Source of the DNA: Phycisphaeraceae bacterium
Lineage (GTDB): Bacteria; Planctomycetota; Phycisphaerae; Phycisphaerales; UBA1924
Length of the DNA: 64,000 bases
NCBI GenBank assembly: GCA_020639155.1
Contig: JACKHF010000002.1
Coordinates: 310,001-374,000, forward strand
Direction: 5' to 3'
The position numbers and the translations under genes were made by a program. Of this stretch, positions 1 through 8,845 are shown piece by piece; the first letter of the stretch is position 1; each line of letters starts with the position of its first letter. The notes under the pieces were generated by a model. That model worked only from the letters and a program-made list of their open reading frames with translations. It was not told the DNA's origin and searched no databases.

Positions 1-2177
1 CAGAAGAGATTCTTGATGTCATTGAAGGTGACAACGATGAACATCGCACCGATCAGAGCAATTCCTGCCATGGTTGCGACATTCTGGATGATGATCGGCA
101 CCGGTCGTTTGGTGATCATTTCAATCAGAATGAAAATTGCCTGGCCGCCATCGACAATTGGTAATGGGAGAAAGTTGATAACTGCGAGATTCACGCTGAT
201 AAGGGCCATAAAGAACAGCAGAGGAATGATACCGAGGCTGACGATGCGCGAACCAACGTGCGCGATCCCAACCGGGCCCTTTAGATGCTCAACCTTGACG
301 GTTCCCTCGAACAGGCGTGCAAGCGTGAGGTAGGTATAAACCATCACGCGTCGTGTCTCGTGCACACCTTTTCCAATCGCATCAACAGGCGATGATGCCT
401 TGACCTTGTAGTCGTACGGTGCGAACACCGCTTCCGGATAGAAGGGCACAGACCAGCCGAGCGAAGCGATCTGACGCGACGCATCCTCGTCGATATGGAG
501 AATCACAGTTTGTTGAGTCGATGCGTCACCCTCATCATCAGGTATCTGGATCTCCATTGTCACTTCGATCGCGCTGGATCCCGGGAGCGAATCGTCACTT
601 GTCTCAATCGCATCCACAATCTCGCGGCGCACGTCATCAAGCGTGTGAACAGATGTGCTGTTGATCGAAAGAATCTGTGAGCCTGCGGGCACATCTGTGT
701 CGGCACGTACACCGAGCTTGCCAGCTGTCAACTTGAGCGGGTTTGCGTCTGACCACAGAGGCATCGCCAGAACAGTCGATTCATTGCTTGTGTCTCCAAC
801 GCCAAACCCGATCGAGCCCTTGCTGGAGACAGGGCACTGGAGCGTGATGCGCTCGCGCTGCAGCAATGGACCATCACCACGCAGCACCACGACTTCGATG
901 TTCTCGCCCGCGTGTTTGCGGATCTCGATGACACCTTCCGGGTAACTCGGAAACACAACGTCGCCGATCCGTGCAAAGACATCTCCGTCGCGAAGCCCAG
1001 CCTTGTATCCGCGGGCTCCATTTGGTTCGTCCTTGTCAACGATTGCTCTGAGAACGGGGACCAGTCCAGCCAGATGGTCAACCTCGAAGATACTTTGCGC
1101 TTCAAGACTGCTGACCGGTGCTGTCTGGTAGATGGGGCTTGGTGTCACATGTGCAATGGTCGTCTCACTCGAAGGCTGCCGGAACACAAGCTCAACCGGG
1201 TTTCCATGTGACGCAGCAAAGACTGATGCAATAGACTGCCCAGCTGGAAGATCGGTGAGGCCGTTTGCACTGACAAGTTGCGCCCCGGGCTCAACTGCGC
1301 CCAAACCAATCTTGTCACGCACAAGGTTCCACATTTCACGCTGTTGATCGTTCTCGACTGCACGGACTGTAGTGGTAACAGCGGGTCCGACTCCAATCGA
1401 GAGCAGGCGGGTTTCCTTGTCCTGTTGCGGCTTGATCTCAAAGACGACGGTGTCTGCAACACCTTTTCTCTCGACGCGCATGTCGACAGAACCGCCGGAT
1501 CGTGCAATAGCTGAAGCAAGACGCAGATCATCGAATGATTGCGGCCTGTTGCCGTTGATGCTGACAACGCGATCACCCGGTTGCAGATGTGCAGCCTCAC
1601 CATCGAGCCCTAGTTCTTTCGCATTCGACGCGACAGTCAGCGCCGCGGGCTGCCCTTGAACAACTGTGCCGATAATTGCAGGGTCGGCCGGACGACCGAC
1701 CATGAACACAATGATGAACAATGCTGCTGCAGAGATGAGATTGAATACGACACCAGCAGAGATCACGACGAGGCGCTTCCATGGCGGGCAGTTCTGGTAG
1801 CTGTCGGGCTCATTGGAAATGGCATTCGGATTGAGATCCTCCTGCCCAAGCATCTTGACATATCCGCCGATTGGGAGCGTATTGAGTCGATACTCGGTTG
1901 GACTGATCTCAGCAAGCTTTGCTTCTGCCTGTTGTGCGATATCGGGGTCGGTGCTCTTTGCCTGTTCCACGAGCTTTCGCACGTACGGCTCGGTTGTACC
2001 TTTACGGAATCCAAGCCCTTTGCGGTAGGAGCACACGGCATTGCCCATCCCAATCGCGAACGCGAGCACGCGGATCTTTGCCCACTTTGCAGCGAGGAAA
2101 TGTCCAAGTTCATGGATGAAAATGATGCTGCCAAATGCCAGCACAATCACAAGGATGTCAAATGCACGTTCGAGCAT
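1..2177 (-). CDS. rseP: RIP metalloprotease RseP, site-2 protease (3' end outside window)
   Basis: Membrane zinc protease of family M50 that cleaves membrane-embedded substrates such as anti-sigma factors. Read on the minus strand from an ATG at 2177, the frame stays open to the window edge (about 725 codons). The first membrane segment carries the zinc-binding HELGH at residues 22-26. Near the left edge lies PLPIVDGGQ, matching the second conserved motif (NPxPxxDGG-like) in the C-terminal membrane segment. At least two PDZ-like stretches lie between (GDRVVSING and GSQILSINS). E. coli RseP is about 450 residues, so this one has an enlarged periplasmic middle. The gene upstream on this strand is separated by a terminator, so rseP probably has its own promoter in 2178-2300. 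Identity is secure; the substrate is unknown. Confidence 0.93.
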   Translation of the reverse strand, partial: MLERAFDILVIVLAFGSIIFIHELGHFLAAKWAKIRVLAFAIGMGNAVCSYRKGLGFRKGTTEPYVRKLVEQAKSTDPDIAQQAEAKLAEISPTEYRLNTLPIGGYVKMLGQEDLNPNAISNEPDSYQNCPPWKRLVVISAGVVFNLISAAALFIIVFMVGRPADPAIIGTVVQGQPAALTVASNAKELGLDGEAAHLQPGDRVVSINGNRPQSFDDLRLASAIARSGGSVDMRVERKGVADTVVFEIKPQQDKETRLLSIGVGPAVTTTVRAVENDQQREMWNLVRDKIGLGAVEPGAQLVSANGLTDLPAGQSIASVFAASHGNPVELVFRQPSSETTIAHVTPSPIYQTAPVSSLEAQSIFEVDHLAGLVPVLRAIVDKDEPNGARGYKAGLRDGDVFARIGDVVFPSYPEGVIEIRKHAGENIEVVVLRGDGPLLQRERITLQCPVSSKGSIGFGVGDTSNESTVLAMPLWSDANPLKLTAGKLGVRADTDVPAGSQILSINSTSVHTLDDVRREIVDAIETSDDSLPGSSAIEVTMEIQIPDDEGDASTQQTVILHIDEDASRQIASLGWSVPFYPEAVFAPYDYKVKASSPVDAIGKGVHETRRVMVYTYLTLARLFEGTVKVEHLKGPVGIAHVGSRIVSLGIIPLLFFMALISVNLAVINFLPLPIVDGGQAIFILIEMITKRPVPIIIQNVATMAGIALIGAMFIVVTFNDIKNLF

Positions 2178-2305
2178 AAATCGCAAATCTCCCAGCCTCA
2201 AGTATAGTTCGTTTCCAGCAGTATCGATGTTCGATGTTCGGCAGATGAAAGGATCGGCACTTCCCCAGCTTGTCCTGAAGGAACTCCGGATTTGTGCAAA
2301 GAAAT

Positions 2306-2334
2306 GGACCCGGGCTGCAGTGCAACCCGGGTCC
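2306..2334 (-). terminator. Rho-independent-like terminator after the thioredoxin-fold gene
   Basis: A 9-bp perfect stem (GGACCCGGG at 2306-2314 with CCCGGGTCC at 2326-2334) encloses an 11-base loop. On the minus strand it is followed by a weak T-rich run (ATTTCTTT). It lies 32 bases after the stop of the redoxin gene and before rseP, so it probably ends the 4026-2366 transcript. Confidence 0.6.
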
Positions 2335-2365
2335 GATCAACTGTCTGGCTGATTCTCAATCAGTT

Positions 2366-3049
2366 TCAGTACTTCACACCGCAGCCGTAGGACTTGGTGG
2401 AAGTGACTTCGATTGTTTCGCCACGCTCAATCGAGAGCAGTGCGTTCTTGACGTAGTTGATATCACCGACTTTGCTTGCGGAGCGGTCGTTATCGATAGC
2501 GCCAATGTACGCGAGTGTGCCGGTTGCCTTTGTATCGCTTGCTTCTGATGCAGCTGACTTGTTCGGCGTGATGATGAACATATGAGGCGTTGTCTTTGCG
2601 CCGTACATCTTGCCAACTTCGCCGGTCTCGTCGAGCAGCACTGGATACTTGATGCCATAGTCTTCGATAGCCTTCTTGTTGCGCTCAACGCCAGTGCCCT
2701 GGTTCCCCTTGGCGCCCGAGTTGATTGCCAGCCACGTGACCTTTCTATCCTTGAACATGTCGTATGTTTCAGCCATTGTCTTGTTGTGCTGATGGTGCTT
2801 CTTGACGATGGGGCAATCCGGATTGAACCATTCCAGAACGACGGTATCACCGCGATCAAGATAGAACTGCAGGGAATGCTCCTTGCCTTCGGTGTCAACG
2901 AGTTTGAAGTTCATTGCCTGCTCACCGACCTTCGGGGGAGCCTTGGTGTCCGGGTCGGTTGTTGCGCTAACGCTTGTTGCGATCATGGCAGCGCCAGCAA
3001 CGGTGCAGCCGAGCAGTGCCATGGCGTTACGACGTGAAAAAAGTTTCAT
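2366..3049 (-). CDS. Exported thioredoxin-fold (redoxin/AhpC-TSA-like) protein
   Basis: A 227-residue thioredoxin-fold protein, probably exported. The start is the ATG at 3049, because GGAG lies 8 bases upstream and the protein then begins with a signal peptide (SRRNAMALLG, a twin-arginine-like motif, then a hydrophobic stretch ending in SVSA). The redoxin core follows: VGEQAMNFKL, then EWFNPDCPIVKKHH, with the active-site position C79 present but only one cysteine in the loop. The protein ends in a cysteine-containing YGCGVKY tail. Planctomycetes carry many proteins with this NPDCP signature; their substrates are unknown. It lies 65 bases downstream of the DsbD N-terminal-like gene on the same strand, which fits a shared role in extracytoplasmic thiol or metal chemistry. 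Peroxidase activity is not demonstrated by the sequence. Confidence 0.82.
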   Translation of the reverse strand: MKLFSRRNAMALLGCTVAGAAMIATSVSATTDPDTKAPPKVGEQAMNFKLVDTEGKEHSLQFYLDRGDTVVLEWFNPDCPIVKKHHQHNKTMAETYDMFKDRKVTWLAINSGAKGNQGTGVERNKKAIEDYGIKYPVLLDETGEVGKMYGAKTTPHMFIITPNKSAASEASDTKATGTLAYIGAIDNDRSASKVGDINYVKNALLSIERGETIEVTSTKSYGCGVKY

Positions 3050-3114
3050 TCCAGTTCTCCTTCGGATCTGAGATCCAGTGATAAACAAATCATGCGATGT
3101 GCGCTGTGTGCGCA

Positions 3115-4026
3115 TCATTCGGGGTGTGCATAGCCCTTTGTGTCACCCCAGGGAAAATCAACCATATACATCCGTTTGGTGCCATCAGGATATTCCCATG
3201 ACAGGACGCCCTGCAGCCTGAAATCACTCTTGAGCTGGTCGGTTTCGAGGCGAACCTCGAGATCTTCGCCACGCCGTTCAGTGTCCTGAATCGGGCTGAC
3301 AAGGTTCGCACACTTGTTGCCTGGGAAAAAACGAACAATCTTCGCGTTTGGCACGACAGCGAGAAACGATGAATCATTCCAACGCAACTCCATTTCCAAC
3401 GCACGCTCAGTACCGGGCTTGGGGAGTTTCCTAGGCAGAGTTTCCCGCATCTGTGCAAAGAGTGAGGCGTGCTTTGACCTTGGAGGCTCTGTCTCTCCAC
3501 GTGTGATCGGGATGTATGTCTCAAGTTCGGCAGAGCCTGGCAGACACGCTTCCTTGCAGACAAGCCACTCCACGTTGGCTTTGACATACAGATTTGCAAC
3601 CTCGCCTATACCCTCTGGAACGTGGATGGTCGAGATGAGCAGCACCTTGTCTTCGTACACAAAGTCGAGGATGTCGCCGGGTTGGAGATGGCGCTTGGGC
3701 ACAGGCCACTGAAGTGCATCGGCGCGAACGCCGTTGGGTAGTTCGAATGATACCGAGACGGGAAACCCGGTGTCGTTCTTTCCGTTCCAGTAGGTATGCC
3801 AGCCGGGCTCAATATCGAGGAGGATTCCAACATCGACGGTGCTTCCTGCGCGGACTGCATCCTGTTCTGCTATCAGCGTTGCGTGCACGAGCGAGTTTCC
3901 ATCGAGCATCTCAAAGTCAGGCTGGGCCAGAGCACGTACGGGTATCATCCATGCAGCAGTTGCAACGAGCAACACAGCACAGACCATGCGAAAACCTGGA
4001 ATCTTGGCGCTAGACAGGCGAACCAT
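3115..4026 (-). CDS. DsbD N-terminal-domain-like periplasmic protein
   Basis: A 303-residue exported protein resembling the periplasmic N-terminal domain of thiol:disulfide interchange protein DsbD (also ScsB). After a signal peptide (VCAVLLVATAAW, cleavage near RALAQ) it shows the family's DIEPGWHTYW segment and the cysteine pair WLVCKEACLPG, equivalent to the redox-active cysteines of nDsbD. The membrane electron-transfer domain and the C-terminal thioredoxin domain of full DsbD are absent, so electrons must come from a separate partner. The start at 4026 is supported by AAGGAG about 9 bases upstream. The next gene on this strand is an exported thioredoxin-fold protein, a likely partner. 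Divergent from the rhodanese-like gene, with 56 bases between. Confidence 0.82.
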   Translation of the reverse strand: MVRLSSAKIPGFRMVCAVLLVATAAWMIPVRALAQPDFEMLDGNSLVHATLIAEQDAVRAGSTVDVGILLDIEPGWHTYWNGKNDTGFPVSVSFELPNGVRADALQWPVPKRHLQPGDILDFVYEDKVLLISTIHVPEGIGEVANLYVKANVEWLVCKEACLPGSAELETYIPITRGETEPPRSKHASLFAQMRETLPRKLPKPGTERALEMELRWNDSSFLAVVPNAKIVRFFPGNKCANLVSPIQDTERRGEDLEVRLETDQLKSDFRLQGVLSWEYPDGTKRMYMVDFPWGDTKGYAHPE

Positions 4027-4082
4027 GAGGAAATGCTCCTTGGGGGTATGAACGAGGGAGTCGATCGAGATATTCTTCGCGT

Positions 4083-4550
4083 ATGAGAAACTGCAGGATG
4101 TCCCATATCTGTCTGTTCGGAATCATGATTTTTGGCTCAGGAGTGCTGGTTGGGTGCGACACAAGCATTTCGGATCGCAACATCCGGTTTATGCCGGGCG
4201 AGCGGGTGCAGGTGCTGTGGGCACGCCAGCAGAAGACGGATGGTACCGCAATCTTCGTCGATCCACGCTCTGGAAAGAAGTTTGCATCGGGGCACATCGC
4301 GGGTGCTCAGAATATCAAACTTCCACAGGTGCCCAAGGGGGCCCCGATTGACCCAACCATTGGACGGTACGACAACATCATCGTGTACGGACTCAACCCG
4401 GGCGATGTGGCTGCTCGTGCGATGACAAAGCGCCTGCTGACAAACAAGTACGGTGGCGTGTGGTTGTACTCGGGTGGTCTGCAGGAATGGCAGCAGCAGG
4501 GAGGCGAGGTGGAAGTGAGCGAGCTCGAAACACAAGAGCAAAGCAGATGA
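4083..4550 (+). CDS. Rhodanese-like domain lipoprotein lacking the catalytic cysteine
   Basis: A 155-residue protein with a lipoprotein signal (hydrophobic FGIMIFGSG then lipobox LVGC) followed by a rhodanese-like fold: FVDPRSGKKFASGHIAGAQN is the usual D-R-xx-(F/Y)xxGHIxGAxN element, and GGLQEWQQQGG is the usual C-terminal GGxxxWxxxG element. The active-site loop should read C-x5-S/R; here it is VYGLNPGDVAARAM, with glycine where the catalytic cysteine belongs. Sulfurtransferase activity is therefore unlikely and a binding role is more plausible. The ATG at 4098 is an alternative start. Its stop overlaps the ATG of the DUF429 gene by 4 bases (ATGA), so the two are translationally coupled. 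Confidence 0.8.
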   Translation: MRNCRMSHICLFGIMIFGSGVLVGCDTSISDRNIRFMPGERVQVLWARQQKTDGTAIFVDPRSGKKFASGHIAGAQNIKLPQVPKGAPIDPTIGRYDNIIVYGLNPGDVAARAMTKRLLTNKYGGVWLYSGGLQEWQQQGGEVEVSELETQEQSR

Positions 4551-5296
4551 AACGCCTTGTTGGTGTTGATGGGTGTCGGGGCGGCTGGCTGGTGGTGGAG
4601 CAGAACTATACCGGGCGGTCTTCGGTCCGCTTTGCGCCTACTGCATGGATTGCACCAACGATTGCGCATGTCATCGGCGACTTTGAGACAGTGGCGGCAG
4701 CAGTTATTGATATTCCGATTGGACTCCTTGATACCAACCGTACTGGCGGTAGAACGTGCGAGCAGCATGCACGCAAACTTCTTGCACACAAGTCGAGTTC
4801 CATCTTCAACTCGCCCGTTCGCGCTGTGCTTGAGTGCAAGGACTATGACGAGGCTCGAGACGTCTCTATTGCATCGGGCGACATTGGCAAGAGCCTGACA
4901 AAGCAGACATGGAACATTGTGCCGAAGATAAAAGAGGTAGACTCGTATCTTCGATCGCACCCGGAGGTGCTTGTCCGATTGTCTGAAACTCAGTCAGAAC
5001 TCATCTTTCTGGCGATGAATCGTGTTGTGACCGGTGGTGGATCGTTGGTTAGTTCCAAGAAAACCCGTGAGGGCAGATTGGAGCGTGAGAGTTTGCTCCG
5101 TGCTGTCGGGTTCGAAACGATACCGACAGTGGGGGATATACCGGGTTCGACTCGCGCGCAATGTGTGCCTGACGACATTATCGATGCGTGCGCGTCACTC
5201 TGGACCGCAGACCGTTTCTACCGAAGAACCTGCGAACATGCGGGTGATGCTAATGAACGGGATTCGTGCAGTCTCCCCATGCTGATGCGGTTTTGA
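4547..5296 (+). CDS. DUF429 family protein (predicted RNase H-like fold)
   Basis: A 249-residue protein starting at the ATG that overlaps the previous stop. The N-terminal GVDGCRGGW is the hallmark of DUF429, a family predicted to have an RNase H-like nuclease fold; the acidic residue of VDGC and the AAVIDIPIGLLD segment fit the first two catalytic strands. The remainder (NPQ-type region NIVPKIKEVD, then SETQSELIFLAMN and DDIIDACASLWTA) matches the family's C-terminal half. Biochemical function is not established for the family. No other nuclease or repair gene is adjacent; the coupling is to a rhodanese-like lipoprotein, which gives no clear hint. Confidence 0.8.
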   Translation: MKRLVGVDGCRGGWLVVEQNYTGRSSVRFAPTAWIAPTIAHVIGDFETVAAAVIDIPIGLLDTNRTGGRTCEQHARKLLAHKSSSIFNSPVRAVLECKDYDEARDVSIASGDIGKSLTKQTWNIVPKIKEVDSYLRSHPEVLVRLSETQSELIFLAMNRVVTGGGSLVSSKKTREGRLERESLLRAVGFETIPTVGDIPGSTRAQCVPDDIIDACASLWTADRFYRRTCEHAGDANERDSCSLPMLMRF

Positions 5297-5343
5297 CGAA
5301 GGCTTCAGATCATAACTGCGATGTATCTCTTTGGGTGGTAGCT

Positions 5344-5390
5344 AAAACGATTGGCTGTTGGCCTTAGCGAAAGACTCCCGCAACCGTTTT
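5344..5390 (+). terminator. Possible terminator after the DUF429 gene
   Basis: AAAACGATTG (5344-5353) can pair with CAACCGTTTT (5381-5390) with one internal mismatch, followed by T and a mixed sequence. The loop is long (27 bases), so this is only a weak candidate. The surrounding gene-free stretch 5297-5550 also holds a short CCGAAG/CTTCGG hairpin at 5452-5468. Confidence 0.3.
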
Positions 5391-5550
5391 TGATCCCATG
5401 CGAATACTTGCCTCTACGGTTCGGGCTCGATCGGTTGTTTGCTGCGCCGGGCCGAAGGGATGCTTCGGGGTGTTTGGGTAGCGTTTGGTCATCTGATAGT
5501 GTGTCAGGTTATCGAATGCCCAGTTTTTGTATCAGAAAGGGCATATCCTC

Positions 5551-6750
5551 GTGTCACAACTCACACAATCGCCTTCCACAGGAACGGGGGCCCAGATGAG
5601 CGTTGGCCACGAAGCCCATGCAGATGCGAGCCATGTCGGACATGTCGCATCCATCCAAAAGAAGAACGACCCTCACGCGACACGTTGGGGCAAGTTCCTG
5701 CTTGCGACGATCAAGCTTGAGTCGTCTGACCTTATTATGAAGACGGGGCAGAAGCCGAAGCTACGCATTCGCGGTGCGCTCAAGCCGCTCGATACCGAGG
5801 CGGTCGAACTCGAAGAGTTCATGCAGATCTGTAATGCGATCCTCTCAAAGGAACAGTGGGACGACTTCCACAAGTTTGGGTCGGTTGACTTTGCGTACGA
5901 CTACGACGACCACAACCGTTTCCGTGTGAACCTGTTCCAGGCACGTGGCAAGATCTCAGTTGCTGCACGTCGCATCACCTCAAACATTCTCCCGTTCGAG
6001 GGTTTGCACCTGCCTCCAATTATGTCCCAGATCGCTATGCAGCCGCAAGGCCTCGTGCTGCTCTGCGGTGTGACAGGTTCCGGTAAGTCGACAACGATTG
6101 CATCAATGCTCGACTATGTGAACGCGCGCAAGCCGGTGCACATTGTGACGATTGAAGACCCGATCGAATACATCTTCGAGGACAAGAAAGCCACCATCAA
6201 TCAGCGTGAGATCGGCATCGACTGTCTGGACTTCAAGATCGCGCTCCGCGCGCTTGTTCGTGAAAACCCGGACATCGTGCTCGTCGGTGAAATGCGTGAC
6301 TCGGAAACCTTTGAGGCTGCTCTCATGGCAGCAGAAACCGGTCACCTTGTGTACGGGACCATCCACGCGTCGAGTACGACACAGACATTCTCACGAATCT
6401 ATGGCCTGTTCCCGCCGGACGATGTGCCGCAGGTTCGCAAGATTCTGGCGTATCAGATGCGTGCGTTTGTGTACCAGAAGCTGCTGCCAACCCTTCACGA
6501 GCACATCCACCGTATCCCGGCGATCGAGATTCTCATCAACAACTCGATCGTGCAGAAGTATGTGCTTGAGAGTCGTGAAGGCGAACTCCGCGAGTACATC
6601 AACGCCATCGAGGCGCAGCAGGCGGGCAACAAGGACTTCAACCAGTCGCTGGTCGAACTGGTCGAGGGTGAGTACATCTCCCTGCGCGTGGCCGAAGAGG
6701 CTTCGCCGAATGTCGACGAACTCCGCATGAAACTGAAGAAGCTTGGCTGA
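5551..6750 (+). CDS. PilT-like type IV pilus/secretion ATPase
   Basis: A 399-residue cytoplasmic hexameric-ATPase family protein (PilT/GspE superfamily). It has the N-terminal PilT-type domain (KFLLATIKLESSDLIMKTG, then GALKPL), an intact Walker A GVTGSGKST at about residues 173-181, the Asp box near VTIEDPIEYIF, Walker B DIVLVGEMRD near 241-250 and a His box GHLVYGTIHASS. In retraction ATPases the corresponding segment is GTLHTNSA, so the His-box region is slightly unusual. Start choice is uncertain: GTG 5551 has AAAGGG upstream; a TTG at 5527 and an ATG at 5596 are alternatives. It is followed by a GspE-like ATPase homologue with a damaged P-loop and a CvpA-like membrane protein, all in one direction. 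No pilin or PilC-type genes are in view, so whether this drives pilus retraction cannot be told. Confidence 0.85.
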   Translation: MSQLTQSPSTGTGAQMSVGHEAHADASHVGHVASIQKKNDPHATRWGKFLLATIKLESSDLIMKTGQKPKLRIRGALKPLDTEAVELEEFMQICNAILSKEQWDDFHKFGSVDFAYDYDDHNRFRVNLFQARGKISVAARRITSNILPFEGLHLPPIMSQIAMQPQGLVLLCGVTGSGKSTTIASMLDYVNARKPVHIVTIEDPIEYIFEDKKATINQREIGIDCLDFKIALRALVRENPDIVLVGEMRDSETFEAALMAAETGHLVYGTIHASSTTQTFSRIYGLFPPDDVPQVRKILAYQMRAFVYQKLLPTLHEHIHRIPAIEILINNSIVQKYVLESREGELREYINAIEAQQAGNKDFNQSLVELVEGEYISLRVAEEASPNVDELRMKLKKLG

Positions 6751-6994
6751 GCCAGCTTCCGACCGCTCCGACAGTCTGCCTCTTCTGGCCGCTGTCAAGA
6801 CATCCTGCTCGGAAAGCGGATGCTGGTGCTGATACACTTCCCTTCGCTCGCAGCGGGGCCGCTCGTCGTTTCCCGTCAGGGCGATGCCAAAGTCCTGCAC
6901 ACTTGTGCAGCTAACAGACCGGAGTGGATCTGAAACACTTCAGTCGAGTTCGCTGAATCCGTGGAACCTGTCAGAAAGAACGAGACCGTACACG

Positions 6995-8719
6995 ATGACC
7001 AACCTCCTCTCGATTCAGAGCATGACGCTCGCAGAGTTCACCGTTCTGGTGTCGCCGTGGAAACCGATTCTCATGCTTGTGCCGTTTGTTGCGTGGGCGT
7101 GGTTTCTTTCCACTGTGATTGATAAGCAGGCGGATCGATTCCACCTCGGTCGGAACAAGTGGAACGCATGGCTGATTTCAGTTGGTCTTCTTGGCTTTGT
7201 TGGGTCTCTCCTACTTCCGATTGCAAGTGCATTCACATTTCTGATCTCGCTTGGCATCATTGTTGTTGTGCTTGGTGCCTCTCTGATGACGTTCATCTCT
7301 GTGACAAACAAGGACCCGCGCGTCCCCGAGCACCTGCGTATCCGTTTCGATACCCAGAGTTGGAAAGAAGCAAAGGAAGCAAAGCGAGAGGCAAAGCTCG
7401 CTGGCAAGGCGGAACTCACGATTACTGGTCCTGGCAAAGTACTCGTGCCTGTGCCGGAGGGAGAATCGGAAGCGTTTGTTGTCCGTACAGCCGCAGAGCG
7501 AATCTATATCGAGGGAAGAAATCGGCGTGCTACACAGGTCGATGTCGCTCTTGTTGCAGAGGGCAAGTATGGTGTCTCTGTATTGGTTGACGGTGTTCCA
7601 ACAGCGGTGGAACAGCTGCCCGCGCAGGATGCCATACGAATCATCGATTTCTGGAAAGCAGCATCTGGTCTTGATGTTGCTGATCGCCGAAAGAAGCAGG
7701 TTGGAACTGCAAAGGTTGCTCAGGGGCCTGACGAGCACGAGATCAGTGTAACCACCAGCGGAGTGCCCGGCGGCATGCAACTGACGATGGTGTATGACCC
7801 GTCAAAGGCTGTGCAACTCAGTATCAACAATATGGGGTTTTCCGATACCCAGCTCAAGACACTTCGGTCAATGGCAGAGGTTGGCAAGGGCGGACTGGTG
7901 CTCGTTGCGGGCGCAGTCGATGGAGGCCGTACAACACTGCTCTACGCGTTGACCAAACTCCACGATCCGTACACACTCAATATCGAAACCGTCGAGATTG
8001 ATGTCGAAGACGATCTCGAAGGTGTCCGGCAGAACGTGTGGGTTCCCAAAGCCGACGGTCCGGACTTCGGAACCTTCGCACGTTCATCGCTCCGTCGTGA
8101 CCCGCAGGTCGTGACTGTGATGGAGATGCCGGATCAGGCAACAGCAAAGGTGGCGAGTGCACTCGATGACACCCGTACCCGCTTGTACCTTGGACTGCGT
8201 ACCCGTGACACGCTCAAGGCGCTCCAGACGTATGTCCAGGCGGTTGGGGATGTTGACACCGCTGTAAAACCGCTTGCCGGTGTCGTGTCGGTCAGGCTGA
8301 TGCGCCGTCTTTGTCAGAACTGCCGCCAGCCATACAAGCCGGATGCAGCGATGTTGCAGAAACTTGGGTTGCCAGCGGACCGTGTCCAGCAGTTGTTCAA
8401 GAAGGGTGGACAGGTCCTTATCAAGAACAAGCCCGACATCTGCCCTGCATGCAATGGTTCCGGTTACTTCGGCATGATCGGCGTGTACGAACTGATCCCG
8501 ATTGAAAAGGCAGAGCGGGAACTTATTAAGACTGGGAATCTGCCAGCATTGCGTGCTTCAGCCAAGAAACGTCAGCTGCCCACGATGCAGCAGGCAGCAA
8601 TTTTGCGTGCTGTTGAGGGGGTCACGAGCGTGGAAGAGGTGATGCGAGTGATGGCATCCTCGTCGTCTGGTGCCCCTTCACAGGCCGCCACGCAGGTGAA
8701 GGCTGGCGCGTCCGCATAA
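6995..8719 (+). CDS. Membrane-anchored GspE/PilB-like ATPase homologue with degenerate P-loop
   Basis: A 574-residue protein. Residues about 20-95 hold two or three membrane segments (PWKPILMLVPFVAWAWFL and the stretch around LLGFVGSLLLPIASAF), unlike canonical GspE/PilB, which are soluble. The rest is a recognisable GspE/PilB core: an N2-like region, a P-loop region GAVDGGRTT at 306-314, and the C4 zinc motif CQNC at 440-443 with CPAC at 483-486, followed by GYFGMIGVYELIPI as in PilB. The Walker A lysine is replaced by arginine (R312), and the Walker B region reads VVTVMEMPD instead of DIILVGEIRD, so ATP hydrolysis is doubtful. The start at ATG 6995 is preferred over an upstream one because the extra residues are not family-like. 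It lies 244 bases after the PilT-like gene; a regulatory or scaffold role beside the active ATPase is an inference. Confidence 0.8.
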   Translation: MTNLLSIQSMTLAEFTVLVSPWKPILMLVPFVAWAWFLSTVIDKQADRFHLGRNKWNAWLISVGLLGFVGSLLLPIASAFTFLISLGIIVVVLGASLMTFISVTNKDPRVPEHLRIRFDTQSWKEAKEAKREAKLAGKAELTITGPGKVLVPVPEGESEAFVVRTAAERIYIEGRNRRATQVDVALVAEGKYGVSVLVDGVPTAVEQLPAQDAIRIIDFWKAASGLDVADRRKKQVGTAKVAQGPDEHEISVTTSGVPGGMQLTMVYDPSKAVQLSINNMGFSDTQLKTLRSMAEVGKGGLVLVAGAVDGGRTTLLYALTKLHDPYTLNIETVEIDVEDDLEGVRQNVWVPKADGPDFGTFARSSLRRDPQVVTVMEMPDQATAKVASALDDTRTRLYLGLRTRDTLKALQTYVQAVGDVDTAVKPLAGVVSVRLMRRLCQNCRQPYKPDAAMLQKLGLPADRVQQLFKKGGQVLIKNKPDICPACNGSGYFGMIGVYELIPIEKAERELIKTGNLPALRASAKKRQLPTMQQAAILRAVEGVTSVEEVMRVMASSSSGAPSQAATQVKAGASA

Positions 8720-8845
8720 TGGCGGCATGCGTTGTATCGCATCGGAACAGAACCTTTGCCGGAGTTGTCAGTAATACAGGTATGAGTTGGCGTGCGAGGA
8801 CATCTGAAGCACGTCGCAGGGCATAGAGCGACAGAGGAGTATGCC

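Noticed and set aside
5452..5468. CCGAAG/CTTCGG hairpin as terminator
   Set aside because: Stem is only 6 bp and the following sequence is GGTGTTTGGG, not a T-run.
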